From: Vulcanimicrobiota bacterium
GTDB lineage: Bacteria > Vulcanimicrobiota > Vulcanimicrobiia > Vulcanimicrobiales > Vulcanimicrobiaceae
DNA: 21,844 bases
Direction: 5' to 3'
Assembly (NCBI GenBank): GCA_013043945.1
Contig: JABEUW010000198.1
Location: 1 to 21,844 of the forward strand
The position numbers and the translations under genes were made by a program. Below the pieces are notes generated by a model. That model worked only from the letters and a program-made list of their open reading frames with translations, was not told the DNA's origin and made no database searches. Position 1 is the first letter of the stretch. Every line of letters starts with the position of its first letter. Positions 1 to 7,921 of this stretch are shown here, piece by piece.

Positions 1-99
1 AACGTTGCCGCCATGTTCGCACCGGCGTATCTTATCGGCAGCTATCAATACCGTTCCGCATCGGAATCGGTCGAGCCGCCTATACCCGTCGAACCCTAA
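1..99 (+). CDS. 3' end of a probable membrane protein (partial)
   Basis: The frame starting at base 1 is open for 32 codons and ends in two consecutive stops (TAA then TAG). The visible tail has a hydrophobic stretch (residues 3-14, AAMFAPAYLIGS) followed by a short polar, proline- and glutamate-rich end. This is what the last membrane helix and cytoplasmic tail of a transporter (for example an MFS permease) looks like, but 32 residues cannot identify a family. An intrinsic terminator begins 22 bases after the stop, supporting a real gene end here. What is seen: an open frame, a hydrophobic segment and a downstream terminator. What is inferred: transporter identity. Confidence 0.5.
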   Translation, partial: NVAAMFAPAYLIGSYQYRSASESVEPPIPVEP

Positions 100-120
100 T
101 AGCCCAGACAGACGAGTACA

Positions 121-160
121 GCCGCCTCACCGATCTACCGGTGAGGCGGCTTTCTTTTTT
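121..160 (+). terminator. Intrinsic (rho-independent) terminator
   Basis: A perfect 12-bp stem (GCCGCCTCACCG at 121-132 pairing with 139-150) with a 6-nt loop is followed directly by TTTCTTTTTT at 151-160. It terminates the partial gene ending at 99 and insulates the gene starting at 188. Confidence 0.93.
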
Positions 161-187
161 CACCCATCACCACGTAACGAGGACACG

Positions 188-967
188 ATGATGAGAACGC
201 TCCCTCCAATCGAATGCTTCCGTAACGAAGTCGAACGCACGATTCACGCTCACGGCATTTTGCTCGAGAATCCCTACACGCAATGGTTTGCACTCGGCGA
301 GGCGAGCGATGCACAACTGCGTGCCTTCACGGTGCAGTTCTCCGTTTTCAGCCACCTCTTCGTCGAAGCACAGCTCCGTAAATGCATCAACGCCCCCGAC
401 ATCGGCGCCTATCGCTCGGGGAAGCAGATCCTCATGAACGAACTCGGCGTCAGCTTCGGCCGCGATGGTTCGGTCGATGGAGGCACCTTTCGCTTCCACG
501 GGGCGCATTACGAATGGCTCGTCGATTTCGCCGAACATCTCGGGCTGCAGTGGCACGAACTTGGAAAGCGTCGCTTGGGGACGCCGAGCACGCTGCGCTT
601 CTGCGATGCGCTCGGCGAATGGTATGGATCGGAGGATATCTCGACCGCACTCGGCGCGTCGTATGCGATCGAACACTGGGCGAACGCCGGCTTCTGGAAA
701 GCGCTCATCGCGGGGTTGCGAAAGATTCGGGCGCAGCGCCGCCCCGATCTTCCACTGGGGTTCTGGACGTGGCACGACCAACTCGAGGAATTGCACGCGC
801 AGCACACCGAGGACGAACTCAGCGTTGCCTACTCGCGGAGCTGTTTTATTCCCGAACGCTTTATCGCCGGAGGGCTCGCAATGCTCGATGCCGTCGCGAT
901 TTTCTGGGAAGGGCTCGCTTCGCAGATTCGAGAGGATGAAGGTGAAGGGCTTCGCTATGCGGTTTGA
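188..967 (+). CDS. Heme-oxygenase-like fold protein, TENA/PqqC or diiron oxygenase (HDO) type
   Basis: 259-residue soluble, all-helical protein. Helix-borne acidic and histidine residues typical of the heme-oxygenase-like fold are visible: E60 in FSHLFVEAQL, H104/H107 in FHGAHYEW, E162-H163 in AIEHWANAGFW, H196 in FWTWHDQLEELH with H203 and H206 after it, and a late aromatic helix at 233-245. Proteins with this pattern are often annotated as iron-containing redox enzyme family or TENA/THI-4/PqqC-like; members cleave thiamin, oxidise cofactors or act as non-heme diiron oxygenases. The substrate cannot be read from sequence. The frame stays open upstream to base 5, but that extension runs through the terminator at 121-160. 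ATG 188 has an ACGAGGA ribosome site 4-5 bases upstream, so I start there. It is convergent with a cytochrome c gene 15 bases downstream. Confidence 0.72.
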   Translation: MMRTLPPIECFRNEVERTIHAHGILLENPYTQWFALGEASDAQLRAFTVQFSVFSHLFVEAQLRKCINAPDIGAYRSGKQILMNELGVSFGRDGSVDGGTFRFHGAHYEWLVDFAEHLGLQWHELGKRRLGTPSTLRFCDALGEWYGSEDISTALGASYAIEHWANAGFWKALIAGLRKIRAQRRPDLPLGFWTWHDQLEELHAQHTEDELSVAYSRSCFIPERFIAGGLAMLDAVAIFWEGLASQIREDEGEGLRYAV

Positions 968-982
968 GCGAGCCCGAGCGCG

Positions 983-1546
983 CTACCGGCGAACGTAGCG
1001 CCAGGGTTTCGGCTGCACCGGGGAGATCGTGGCGGTATTCTTCAACGCGCGCCACGCCTTCTCGGGGGCGGCCGGGAGGCGATTCATATGCCGGAGGAAG
1101 AGCGACATTTGCCAGAGTTGCCTCTCACTCAATTGTGCACCGAAGGCCGGCATCCCGGTAAAACGAATGCCGTGCTTGAGTTTCCAGTAGGTGACGCCGA
1201 GCGGGTCGTCCTCAACACCGTGCAGCCCCAACTGTGGAGCCCGCTGGTAGAGCCCCTCCGCAATCGCGCTCGCCTTCCCGTCGGCGGCACCGTGGCAGAC
1301 CGCACAGTCGGCGCCGTACAGTTTTATTCCGGCGATCAGGTTGGCATCGGTCATCGGAACGGTGCTCGCACCGGTCGGAGCCTCCCGGCGTAAGGTCGCG
1401 TGGAGCGAGGTTCGCGCCGCCCACGCCTCGCCCGGGAGCATTGGCCCATCGGCGTTCGCCGGAATCAAGCCGTTGGCAATCACAATATATGCGGCCAGGG
1501 CAGCGGCCATAACGGTAAAGAGGATTCCGAAAAGAAAACCTTTCAT
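983..1546 (-). CDS. Membrane-anchored monoheme cytochrome c
   Basis: 187 residues. An N-terminal hydrophobic helix (about residues 3-25) acts as signal or anchor and places the rest outside the cytoplasmic membrane. One CAVCH heme-attachment motif lies near residue 81, and a likely axial methionine is in RFTGMPAFG, about 50 residues later. This is the class I, single-heme layout typical of small electron carriers or of the cytochrome subunit of a quinol or alcohol dehydrogenase chain. The frame extends to 1633, but the extra 29 residues are charged and lack a ribosome site; the ATG at 1546 (or the adjacent GTG at 1549) puts the anchor at the N-terminus. The partner oxidoreductase is not in this window. 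Transcribed toward the gene ending at 967; divergent from the PLP-enzyme gene at 1653. Confidence 0.88.
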   Translation of the reverse strand: MKGFLFGILFTVMAAALAAYIVIANGLIPANADGPMLPGEAWAARTSLHATLRREAPTGASTVPMTDANLIAGIKLYGADCAVCHGAADGKASAIAEGLYQRAPQLGLHGVEDDPLGVTYWKLKHGIRFTGMPAFGAQLSERQLWQMSLFLRHMNRLPAAPEKAWRALKNTATISPVQPKPWRYVRR

Positions 1547-1652
1547 CACCCGGATATGCTTTGCTCGCACCCATCGACACTCCCGCCCTTCCTCGATGCG
1601 CGGAGCGAAAAATTCTTCTCGAAACGTTCTCACGCGTAGGGCAAAGTTCGAA

Positions 1653-2906
1653 ATGGTGTTTGGAGGATCGCAGTATCGCTTGCTCTGCCCTACGTGCGGG
1701 CTTCAAAAGATCGACGACGGAAGCGTGACGCGTTGCTCCGTCGAGCACCGCCCAAGTCTTCTGCGCACGGAGTACGAGGAGCGAGCCTTTCGGATCGATC
1801 ACTCGACCGAAGGAATGCTGCGTTACCGGGATTGGCTACCGATTCGCGAGCCGGTCGAGAGCGATTTCGGCACCGTTATTCTTCAAAGTGCGGCGCTCAA
1901 CGCGCGCCTACAGACCCCCAATCTCCGCCTCGCCTTCAACGGCTACTGGCCGGAGCGCGGCGCACGCCTCCCGAGCGGTACGTTCAAAGACATCGAAGCG
2001 GTCGCCATTCTCGGACGATTTCCCCGCGACGGACAGACGCTCGTCGCCGCATCAGCCGGGAATACCGCGGTTGCTTTAGCGAGCGTTGCCAGCAGCTATG
2101 AGGTCCCCACGACGATCGTGATCCCCGAATCCGCACTCGGACGGATCGCGTTCGCTCGGCCACTCCGCGAGAACGTTCGATTCATCGTCGTCACGGGTGA
2201 CGCGATCTACGACGACGCCATCGTCGCAGCGCAAGAATTGGGGCTTCGCGATGGCTACGTCTTCGAAGGCGGCGCGCGTAACGTCGCACGGCGCGACGGC
2301 ATCGGTACGACGATGTTGGCATTTATGGAAGAGGTCGGCGCGCTGCCGGAGTATTTCGTTCAGGCCGTCGGCAGCGGGAGCGGCGCGATCGCCGCGCACG
2401 AAGCCGCACGGCGCGCGATTGCGTCGGGCGATTTTGGGAGCCGCTATCCGCGCCTCGTCCTCGTTCAGAACGCACCCTTTGCGCCGATCTTCAATGCATG
2501 GGCCGCGCGCAGTCCCGCCGTTGAGGCGGCGCACCGCCCCCAATCCGCACATCTCGCCGGAGCGGAGATTTCGGCGGCGGTGCTCGGCTCGCTCGCGCCG
2601 CCGTACGAGCCCAAGGGGGGATTGCTCGATGCACTGACCGAGAGCGCCGGCGACGTCACCGCAGTCGAAAATAACGCAGCACGCGCCGCCTCCGCACTCT
2701 TTGAAGAGCTCGAAGGAATCGATCTCGAGCCCGCGGCGGCGGTCGCGCTCGCCGGCTTGATCGAACGGATCGAGAGCGGCGCAATTCCTCGCGATGCAAG
2801 CATCGCGCTCCATATTACCGGTGCCGGGCGGCGCCGGCTCGAACCGGATCGCCGCATCACGCCAAAGATCGCAGCTCGCATCGCCGCGGACCCTACCCGA
2901 CGGTAG
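1653..2906 (+). CDS. PLP-dependent cysteate synthase / threonine synthase-like enzyme
   Basis: 417 residues. It has the fold-type II PLP enzyme pattern: the PLP lysine is K112 in PSGTFKDIEA, the cofactor phosphate loop appears as VGSGSG later in the chain, and SAGNTA (134-139) is the substrate-carboxylate loop. The N-terminus carries a CPTC pair (C12, C15) plus C28, followed by SLLRTEY, a layout of the zinc-ribbon start of threonine synthase-like enzymes. The FKD-EA form of the lysine motif and the LLRTEY segment resemble archaeal cysteate synthase, which replaces phosphate of phosphoserine with sulfite. A threonine synthase paralogue cannot be excluded. ATG 1653 is chosen because the upstream open frame overlaps the cytochrome c gene on the other strand; the ribosome site is weak (AGGG about 11 bases upstream). 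Confidence 0.75.
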   Translation: MVFGGSQYRLLCPTCGLQKIDDGSVTRCSVEHRPSLLRTEYEERAFRIDHSTEGMLRYRDWLPIREPVESDFGTVILQSAALNARLQTPNLRLAFNGYWPERGARLPSGTFKDIEAVAILGRFPRDGQTLVAASAGNTAVALASVASSYEVPTTIVIPESALGRIAFARPLRENVRFIVVTGDAIYDDAIVAAQELGLRDGYVFEGGARNVARRDGIGTTMLAFMEEVGALPEYFVQAVGSGSGAIAAHEAARRAIASGDFGSRYPRLVLVQNAPFAPIFNAWAARSPAVEAAHRPQSAHLAGAEISAAVLGSLAPPYEPKGGLLDALTESAGDVTAVENNAARAASALFEELEGIDLEPAAAVALAGLIERIESGAIPRDASIALHITGAGRRRLEPDRRITPKIAARIAADPTRR

Positions 2907-2953
2907 CTTCGAGCAGGCCTTCGCCGACGCGCCTGGGAACGCGGGAAAACTTC

Positions 2954-4595
<1,642 letters not shown>

Positions 4596-4600
<5 letters not shown>

Positions 4601-4657
4601 CGGGAGCTCCGGAGCAAGCAAGCGAAGCGCTCCTTACAACGGGATGCTCCCGTTATC
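4596..4657 (+). promoter_or_regulatory. Long-range hairpin spanning the deaD stop and the next ribosome-binding site
   Basis: A perfect 12-nt inverted repeat: GATAACGGGAGC at 4596-4607 pairs with GCTCCCGTTATC at 4646-4657. The 38-nt enclosed segment contains a second small inverted pair (GGAGC at 4611-4615 with GCTCC at about 4629-4633). The left arm includes the deaD stop codon. The right arm abuts the AGGAGG ribosome site (4658-4663) of the gene at 4668. There is no T tract, so it is not a standard intrinsic terminator. Possible roles are an mRNA stability element or a switch on translation of the downstream gene; the role is inference. Confidence 0.6.
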
Positions 4658-4667
4658 AGGAGGCTCT

Positions 4668-5603
4668 ATGAACGAGACCGATCTCGACCTCAACGCCCGC
4701 CTGGTACGCTTAGAGCGCGAGGTCGCCCGAACCCGGAGGGTCGCGCTGAGCGCCATCGTCGCACTCGTCGCGACGGTCGCGATCGGTGCGGCGACGGTTC
4801 ATCCGCCGGCAGCGCTCTCGCGCTCCGCGCTCACGCTCCGCGACTCCGCCGGCCATATCCGCGCCCGGCTCGACGTCGACGGCGTACACCTCTACGGCGC
4901 GAATGGCCGCGAGCGCATTCTCCTCGGGATCAATGAAAACGGCGCGCCGGCGCTCCATCTCAACGATGCACTCGGCACGACGCGATACACGGCCTTTCTC
5001 GACCCGAAGAGCGGCTATGCGACGACGCGCTTTCTCTCGAGTTCGTCGCAATCGCTGGCGACGCTCGCGGGAGTGGAGGAGCCCTATCTTCGCTTCTACG
5101 ACAAAACGCATTCCTGGCGCGTCTATCTAGGAATATCGAGTTCGCACGATGCGCTTCTCAATCTCTCCAACGGCTCCGGGCATCTCGCCTCGGAGATCCT
5201 CGGCGGAACCAAACCGCGCTTCAGCCTCTACACGGGGAGCTCCGAGACGATTCGCTCGAGTCTTGCGGTCGATTCCAGCAATGCTGCGACGCTCACGCTC
5301 CTCAATGCGGCGGGGCAGTCCCGGGTCTATCTCAGCGGCGACGAACTTCCATTTCTCCGACTGCTCACCGGCTCGGGAGTCGAACGGCTCTACCTCGGAC
5401 TCTCGGCGCAAGGGCACGCGCTGTTTTCGCTTAACAACCATCTTGGCGGAAACGGATATTCGTTGACGGTCAACAATGGCGCGTACATGAAGCTCTTCGA
5501 CGGATCGGCGGTCGAACGCGGATACTTCGGGATATACACCGATGGAACGAGCGGCGTCACCACCTACAATGCCGACCACTCAATGCATTGGAGCTCGCCC
5601 TAG
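4668..5603 (+). CDS. Single-pass membrane protein with repetitive beta-rich ectodomain, function unknown
   Basis: 311 residues. A charged N-terminus (about 1-25, heptad-like LNARLVRLEREV) precedes one membrane helix (about 26-45). The rest is a long exported region built from loosely repeated units of the form x-L-x-L-x-[ND]-x-x-G-x-x-R-x-x-L: for example LTLRDSAGHIRARL, LHLNDALGTTRYTAFL, LTLLNAAGQSRVYL and LRLLTGSGVERLYLGL. Such short beta repeats suggest a stacked beta structure on the cell surface or in the periplasm. I do not recognise a named family. The start at 4668 is clear: AGGAGG lies 4 bases upstream. The last codons and stop (TAG at 5601-5603) fall inside a 42-nt repeat also present at 7084. 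Confidence 0.75.
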   Translation: MNETDLDLNARLVRLEREVARTRRVALSAIVALVATVAIGAATVHPPAALSRSALTLRDSAGHIRARLDVDGVHLYGANGRERILLGINENGAPALHLNDALGTTRYTAFLDPKSGYATTRFLSSSSQSLATLAGVEEPYLRFYDKTHSWRVYLGISSSHDALLNLSNGSGHLASEILGGTKPRFSLYTGSSETIRSSLAVDSSNAATLTLLNAAGQSRVYLSGDELPFLRLLTGSGVERLYLGLSAQGHALFSLNNHLGGNGYSLTVNNGAYMKLFDGSAVERGYFGIYTDGTSGVTTYNADHSMHWSSP

Positions 5604-5626
5604 GTCGGCGAGCGGAAGAGTTCGAG
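5585..5626 (+). repeat. 42-nt direct repeat with hairpin, copy 1
   Basis: Identical to 7084-7125 at 41 of 42 positions. It contains a 7-bp stem, GCTCGCC at 5593-5599 with GGCGAGC at 5607-5613; the only mismatch between copies (T5605 versus G7104) lies in the loop, so pairing is preserved. It overlaps the 3' end of the preceding gene. The hairpin and the spacing resemble a REP-type intergenic element. Confidence 0.8.
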
Positions 5627-5665
5627 TAATGAAACCGCAAAACACTCGTTCCGGTTAGAGTCGGC

Positions 5666-6388
5666 ATGCAACCGAACCCCTATCGGAGCGCCTGGGCTGC
5701 CTGGCTCCCTGACGCGCTCCCCCTGCTCGCGCAAAATCCACCCGATTATTCGGCGGCTCTGCGCACATTCCCCAAACCCGAACGAGCGGGCGCCGCCGCC
5801 GCACTCCCCAATGAGCCGCTTCGCCTCGCAGTGCTCACATCGAGCGGCGCCTATTGGTCCCGGCGTCAAGCCGCGTTCGCGGCATCGTCGCTAATCGGTG
5901 ACTCGACGCACCGCGTGATGCCGATCGATCTACCCCCAGAAGAGATAGCGTTCGCACAAGAGCATTTCGATCATACTGCCGCACTCGCCGATCCCGAAAC
6001 GATCGTTCCCCGTGCAACCCTTCGCGAGGCCGGCGTGCAACTGACGGATCACCTCATTTCCTGGACCGGCTATTGCCTCGATTGGCCGGCCTTTATCGAG
6101 CAGACGATTCCACAAATGATCGCACAAGCGCGCGCCGATGGAGCGAATGCGGCACTCGTCGTCCCGGTTTGACCAGTCTGTCACATGACGGCCGGTCTGG
6201 TCGTTGACGCCCTTGAACTCGCCGGGATTCCGACGGTTTGCGTCGGGGTCATGCGCAAGCCGCTGGAAGGATTGCCCCGCGTCGTCATAACTCCGCATAC
6301 GCGCGGCAGCAATTTTGGACCGCCGGGCGATCGTGCCGAGCATCGCCGCATCGCCGACGAAGCGTTACGATTGCTCGAACCGCATTGA
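5666..6388 (+). CDS. GrdB-like selenoprotein (glycine/sarcosine/betaine reductase selenoprotein B family) with in-frame UGA read as selenocysteine
   Basis: 240 residues if TGA at 6170-6172 is translated. Residues 1-168 carry features of the selenoprotein B-like family: SGAYW near 60, GDSTHRVMP, then EHFDHTAALADPETIVP, an SWTGYCLDWP segment and the hydrophobic strand AALVVPV just before the TGA. After the TGA the same frame continues PVCHMTAGLVVDALELAG and IPTVCVGV, with GPPGDRAEHRRIADEALRLL near the C-terminus; this is what family members have after their Sec or Cys. The residue sits in a U169-P-V-C172 redox motif, comparable to the U-x-x-C of GrdB. The reading frame is otherwise unbroken to TGA 6386-6388 and is immediately followed by a HAD-type gene. 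In clostridia GrdB reduces glycine or betaine with thioredoxin-linked chemistry; short homologues have no known reaction. Calling it two separate ORFs would split one domain. Start ATG 5666 has only a weak ribosome site. Confidence 0.85.
6170..6202 (+). promoter_or_regulatory. Candidate bacterial SECIS hairpin downstream of the in-frame UGA
   Basis: Directly at the UGA, GACCAG (6171-6176) pairs with CTGGTC (6197-6202). After one mismatch (T77/T96) a 3-bp inner stem (6178-6180 with 6193-6195, one G-U) closes a 12-nt apical loop. Bacterial SECIS elements lie immediately 3' of the Sec UGA inside the coding region, as here. The loop begins closer to the UGA than in E. coli fdhF, so the fold is a candidate only. 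Confidence 0.45.
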
Positions 6389-6393
6389 GTGCC

Positions 6394-7059
6394 GTGAATC
6401 GAGTCCTCGTCTTCGATATCAACGAGACGCTTCTCGATCTTACTCCGCTCGATGCGATCTTCGCATCGCACCTGGGCGAAGCAAGAATCCGCCGCGAGTG
6501 GTTCGCTTTGCTCCTTAGCAGCGCATTCGCCCTCTCGCTTTGCGGGTCGTATCGCTCGTTTACCGATCTCGGAGCCTCGGCCGCCCGCATCGTTGCAAAA
6601 AACTACGGCGGCGACGCCGAGGGACTGTGGAGCGCCATTCGCGATGCACTCCCGGCCCTTAGAGCGTATCCCGATGTCGCCCCGGCACTCGAGCGTTTGT
6701 CGCGTGCGGGTTTTCGCATGGCGGCGCTCTCGCAATCCCCGCAAAGCACGCTCGATGCGCAACTCACCGGTGCGGGCCTCGCCGAATTTTTCACAGCGAT
6801 TTGTTCGGTCGACACTATCCGCACCTATAAACCGCATCCGGCTGCCTATCGAATGGTCGCTCGCCGTTTTGAGTGCGATCTTTCGAATATACTGATGATC
6901 GCGGCACACGACTGGGATGTGGCGGGCGCCATGGCCGCCGGCTGTTCGGCAGCATTCGTTGCAAGGCCGGGGCAGTCGATCGACGACGTCATCCTCAAAC
7001 CAACGTTCGTCGTGGGCGATATCGAGGAGCTGGCCGAGATCCTCCTGCCCAGTCGGTAG
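6394..7059 (+). CDS. Haloacid dehalogenase type II-like HAD hydrolase
   Basis: 221 residues. All four HAD motifs are present: FDINETLLDL with nucleophile D8 near the N-terminus, ALSQSP (motif II serine), KPHP (motif III lysine) and IAAHDWDVAGA (motif IV acidic loop). The D-x-N-E-T form of motif I, combined with a helical cap between motifs I and II, is typical of (S)-2-haloacid dehalogenase-like proteins. These hydrolyse carbon-halogen bonds or phosphate esters by an aspartyl-enzyme intermediate; the true substrate is unknown. The GTG at 6394 puts motif I at the usual distance from the N-terminus; a TTG at 6385 overlapping the upstream stop is an alternative. Only 5 bases separate it from the selenoprotein gene, so the two are probably co-translated. 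Confidence 0.87.
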   Translation: MNRVLVFDINETLLDLTPLDAIFASHLGEARIRREWFALLLSSAFALSLCGSYRSFTDLGASAARIVAKNYGGDAEGLWSAIRDALPALRAYPDVAPALERLSRAGFRMAALSQSPQSTLDAQLTGAGLAEFFTAICSVDTIRTYKPHPAAYRMVARRFECDLSNILMIAAHDWDVAGAMAAGCSAAFVARPGQSIDDVILKPTFVVGDIEELAEILLPSR

Positions 7060-7083
7060 GGCCGAAGGCAAAACGAGGGGGAG

Positions 7084-7125
7084 GCATTGGAGCTCGCCCT
7101 AGGGCGGCGAGCGGAAGAGTTCGAG
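7084..7125 (+). repeat. 42-nt direct repeat with hairpin, copy 2
   Basis: Second copy of the repeat at 5585-5626, 1499 bases downstream and in the same orientation. The stem GCTCGCC (7092-7098) / GGCGAGC (7106-7112) is intact. Here it lies after the HAD gene and overlaps the end of a MarR-like remnant on the opposite strand. Confidence 0.8.
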
Positions 7126-7197
7126 CATGCTCTCGGTGAGCGCGTCGGCCTTCGCGAGCACCGAGGTGCCTCTCGTCGTCAGCTCCTTCGGCAATCG
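7099..7197 (-). pseudogene. Remnant of a MarR-type regulator C-terminus
   Basis: On the minus strand, between a stop at 7198-7200 and the stop at 7099-7101, the frame reads 32 residues containing ELTTRGTSVLAKADALTESM followed by LELFRSPP. The LT-x-R-G pattern followed by a long amphipathic helix is the end of the wing and the last dimer helix of MarR-family repressors. No start or DNA-binding helix remains upstream, where tRNA-Ser begins within 40 bases. I therefore call it a truncated remnant; chance similarity over so few residues is possible. Confidence 0.4.
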
Positions 7198-7236
7198 CTA
7201 TCCTCGTAGGCGCGCATGCATCTCCGAGGAAAGCCG

Positions 7237-7326
7237 TGGAGGAGAGAGTGGGATTCGAACCCACGGAACCCGTGAGGGTTCAGCGGTTTTCAAGACCGCC
7301 GCATTCAACCGCTCTGCCATCTCTCC
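7237..7326 (-). tRNA. tRNA-Ser (anticodon UGA)
   Basis: A class II tRNA read on the minus strand. Acceptor GGAGAGA (7320-7326) pairs with TCTCTCC (7241-7247). The anticodon loop CTTGAAA, closed by GCGGT/ACCGC, gives anticodon TGA. The variable arm has a 6-bp stem, GAACCC/GGGTTC, as expected for serine. The T-arm is GTGGG-TTCGAAT-CCCAC. CCA is encoded (7237-7239). The base before CCA reads U (A at 7240 on the plus strand), whereas bacterial tRNA-Ser normally has G73. Confidence 0.95.
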
Positions 7327-7414
7327 GTCTCGGCCGTGCGCTTCTTCTGCGCTCGCAGTGGAAGCCCCGCCGGAATACCCGCCTCCGAATCGAAATCTCG
7401 ACCGGCTCCTTCTA

Positions 7415-7805
7415 TCACGCGTAACAGGAGGATCCGCCTGTGCCGTCGTCACCCAGGCCGACGCGAGCGCGGCGCTCGACGTCCCTGCCCCTCGAGGCTT
7501 TGCCGCCTCGCATATCGAGAATGCCGAGCTCGGCGGGGGAAGGCCAGTCGGGGCGCAGGTGCTCTGTCGGTATCTCACCTCGGTTGGCGAAGTCAACGCG
7601 CAGATCCAGTCCTGCGCATCGGCGCGCTTCCAATGCGCCGCCGACCAAAAGCAATGGTGGCCAACGAAATCCTACGCCGGCATCGGCGAGGGCGCATTCT
7701 ACGCCGGAGGCGGTAGCCTCGCTGACCTTCAAGAAACAGGTCGCCTCGCCGTACGCCGACCCACGCCTCCTCGCGCTGGCGAAGAAGGCGGTCGCCCGAC
7801 TCTAG
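7415..7805 (+). pseudogene. Frameshifted remnant of a small secreted protein gene
   Basis: One frame encodes a lipoprotein/secreted-like start of mature protein, SACAVVTQADASAALDVPAP, continuing with VLCRYLTSVGEVNAQIQ and KQWWPTKSYAGIGEGAFYAG. The signal peptide expected before the cysteine is missing or degenerate. Around 7700-7720 coding character jumps by one frame to ASLTFKKQVASPYADPRLLA and ends LAKKAVARL with a stop at 7805. Together these form one plausible small protein ending in the helix common to such proteins. The pieces do not form a single open frame with a start codon and signal peptide, so I call it a pseudogene. A sequencing indel is the alternative for the frameshift but would not restore the N-terminus. 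The family is not firmly recognised. Confidence 0.5.
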
Positions 7806-7921
7806 CTCGGAGTTCGCCGGGAGGGCATCCGAAGGGAAACATGCATCCGCTGTGCTAGCATGCACCTGGGGGGATGCACGCACGCAGGGAGGCGCGGGTG
7901 ATTTTTCCGGAGGGAAGACCG

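Noticed and set aside
167..805. 212-codon minus-strand frame opposite the heme-oxygenase-like gene
   Set aside because: Antisense shadow; the plus-strand frame has a ribosome site and a coherent fold.
1341..1652. N-terminal extension of the PLP enzyme to 1341
   Set aside because: It overlaps the cytochrome c gene and the extra residues look like its antisense shadow.
2076..2813. 245-codon minus-strand frame opposite the PLP enzyme
   Set aside because: Antisense shadow in GC-rich DNA; low-complexity composition with no recognisable domain.
5600..5869. 89-codon minus-strand frame ending in the 42-nt repeat
   Set aside because: Antisense to the selenoprotein start; only its last seven residues resemble the MarR-like tail.
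6185..6388. Separate 67-residue gene after the TGA
   Set aside because: Its sequence continues the domain of the upstream frame and its ATG is a plain internal codon with no ribosome site.
5585..7125. att sites of an integrated element
   Set aside because: No integrase is present and the repeat is not part of the tRNA; a REP-like origin fits better.
7127..7858. 243-codon plus-strand open frame crossing the tRNA
   Set aside because: It runs antisense through tRNA-Ser and has a composition change along its length; only the part after about 7415 looks like protein.
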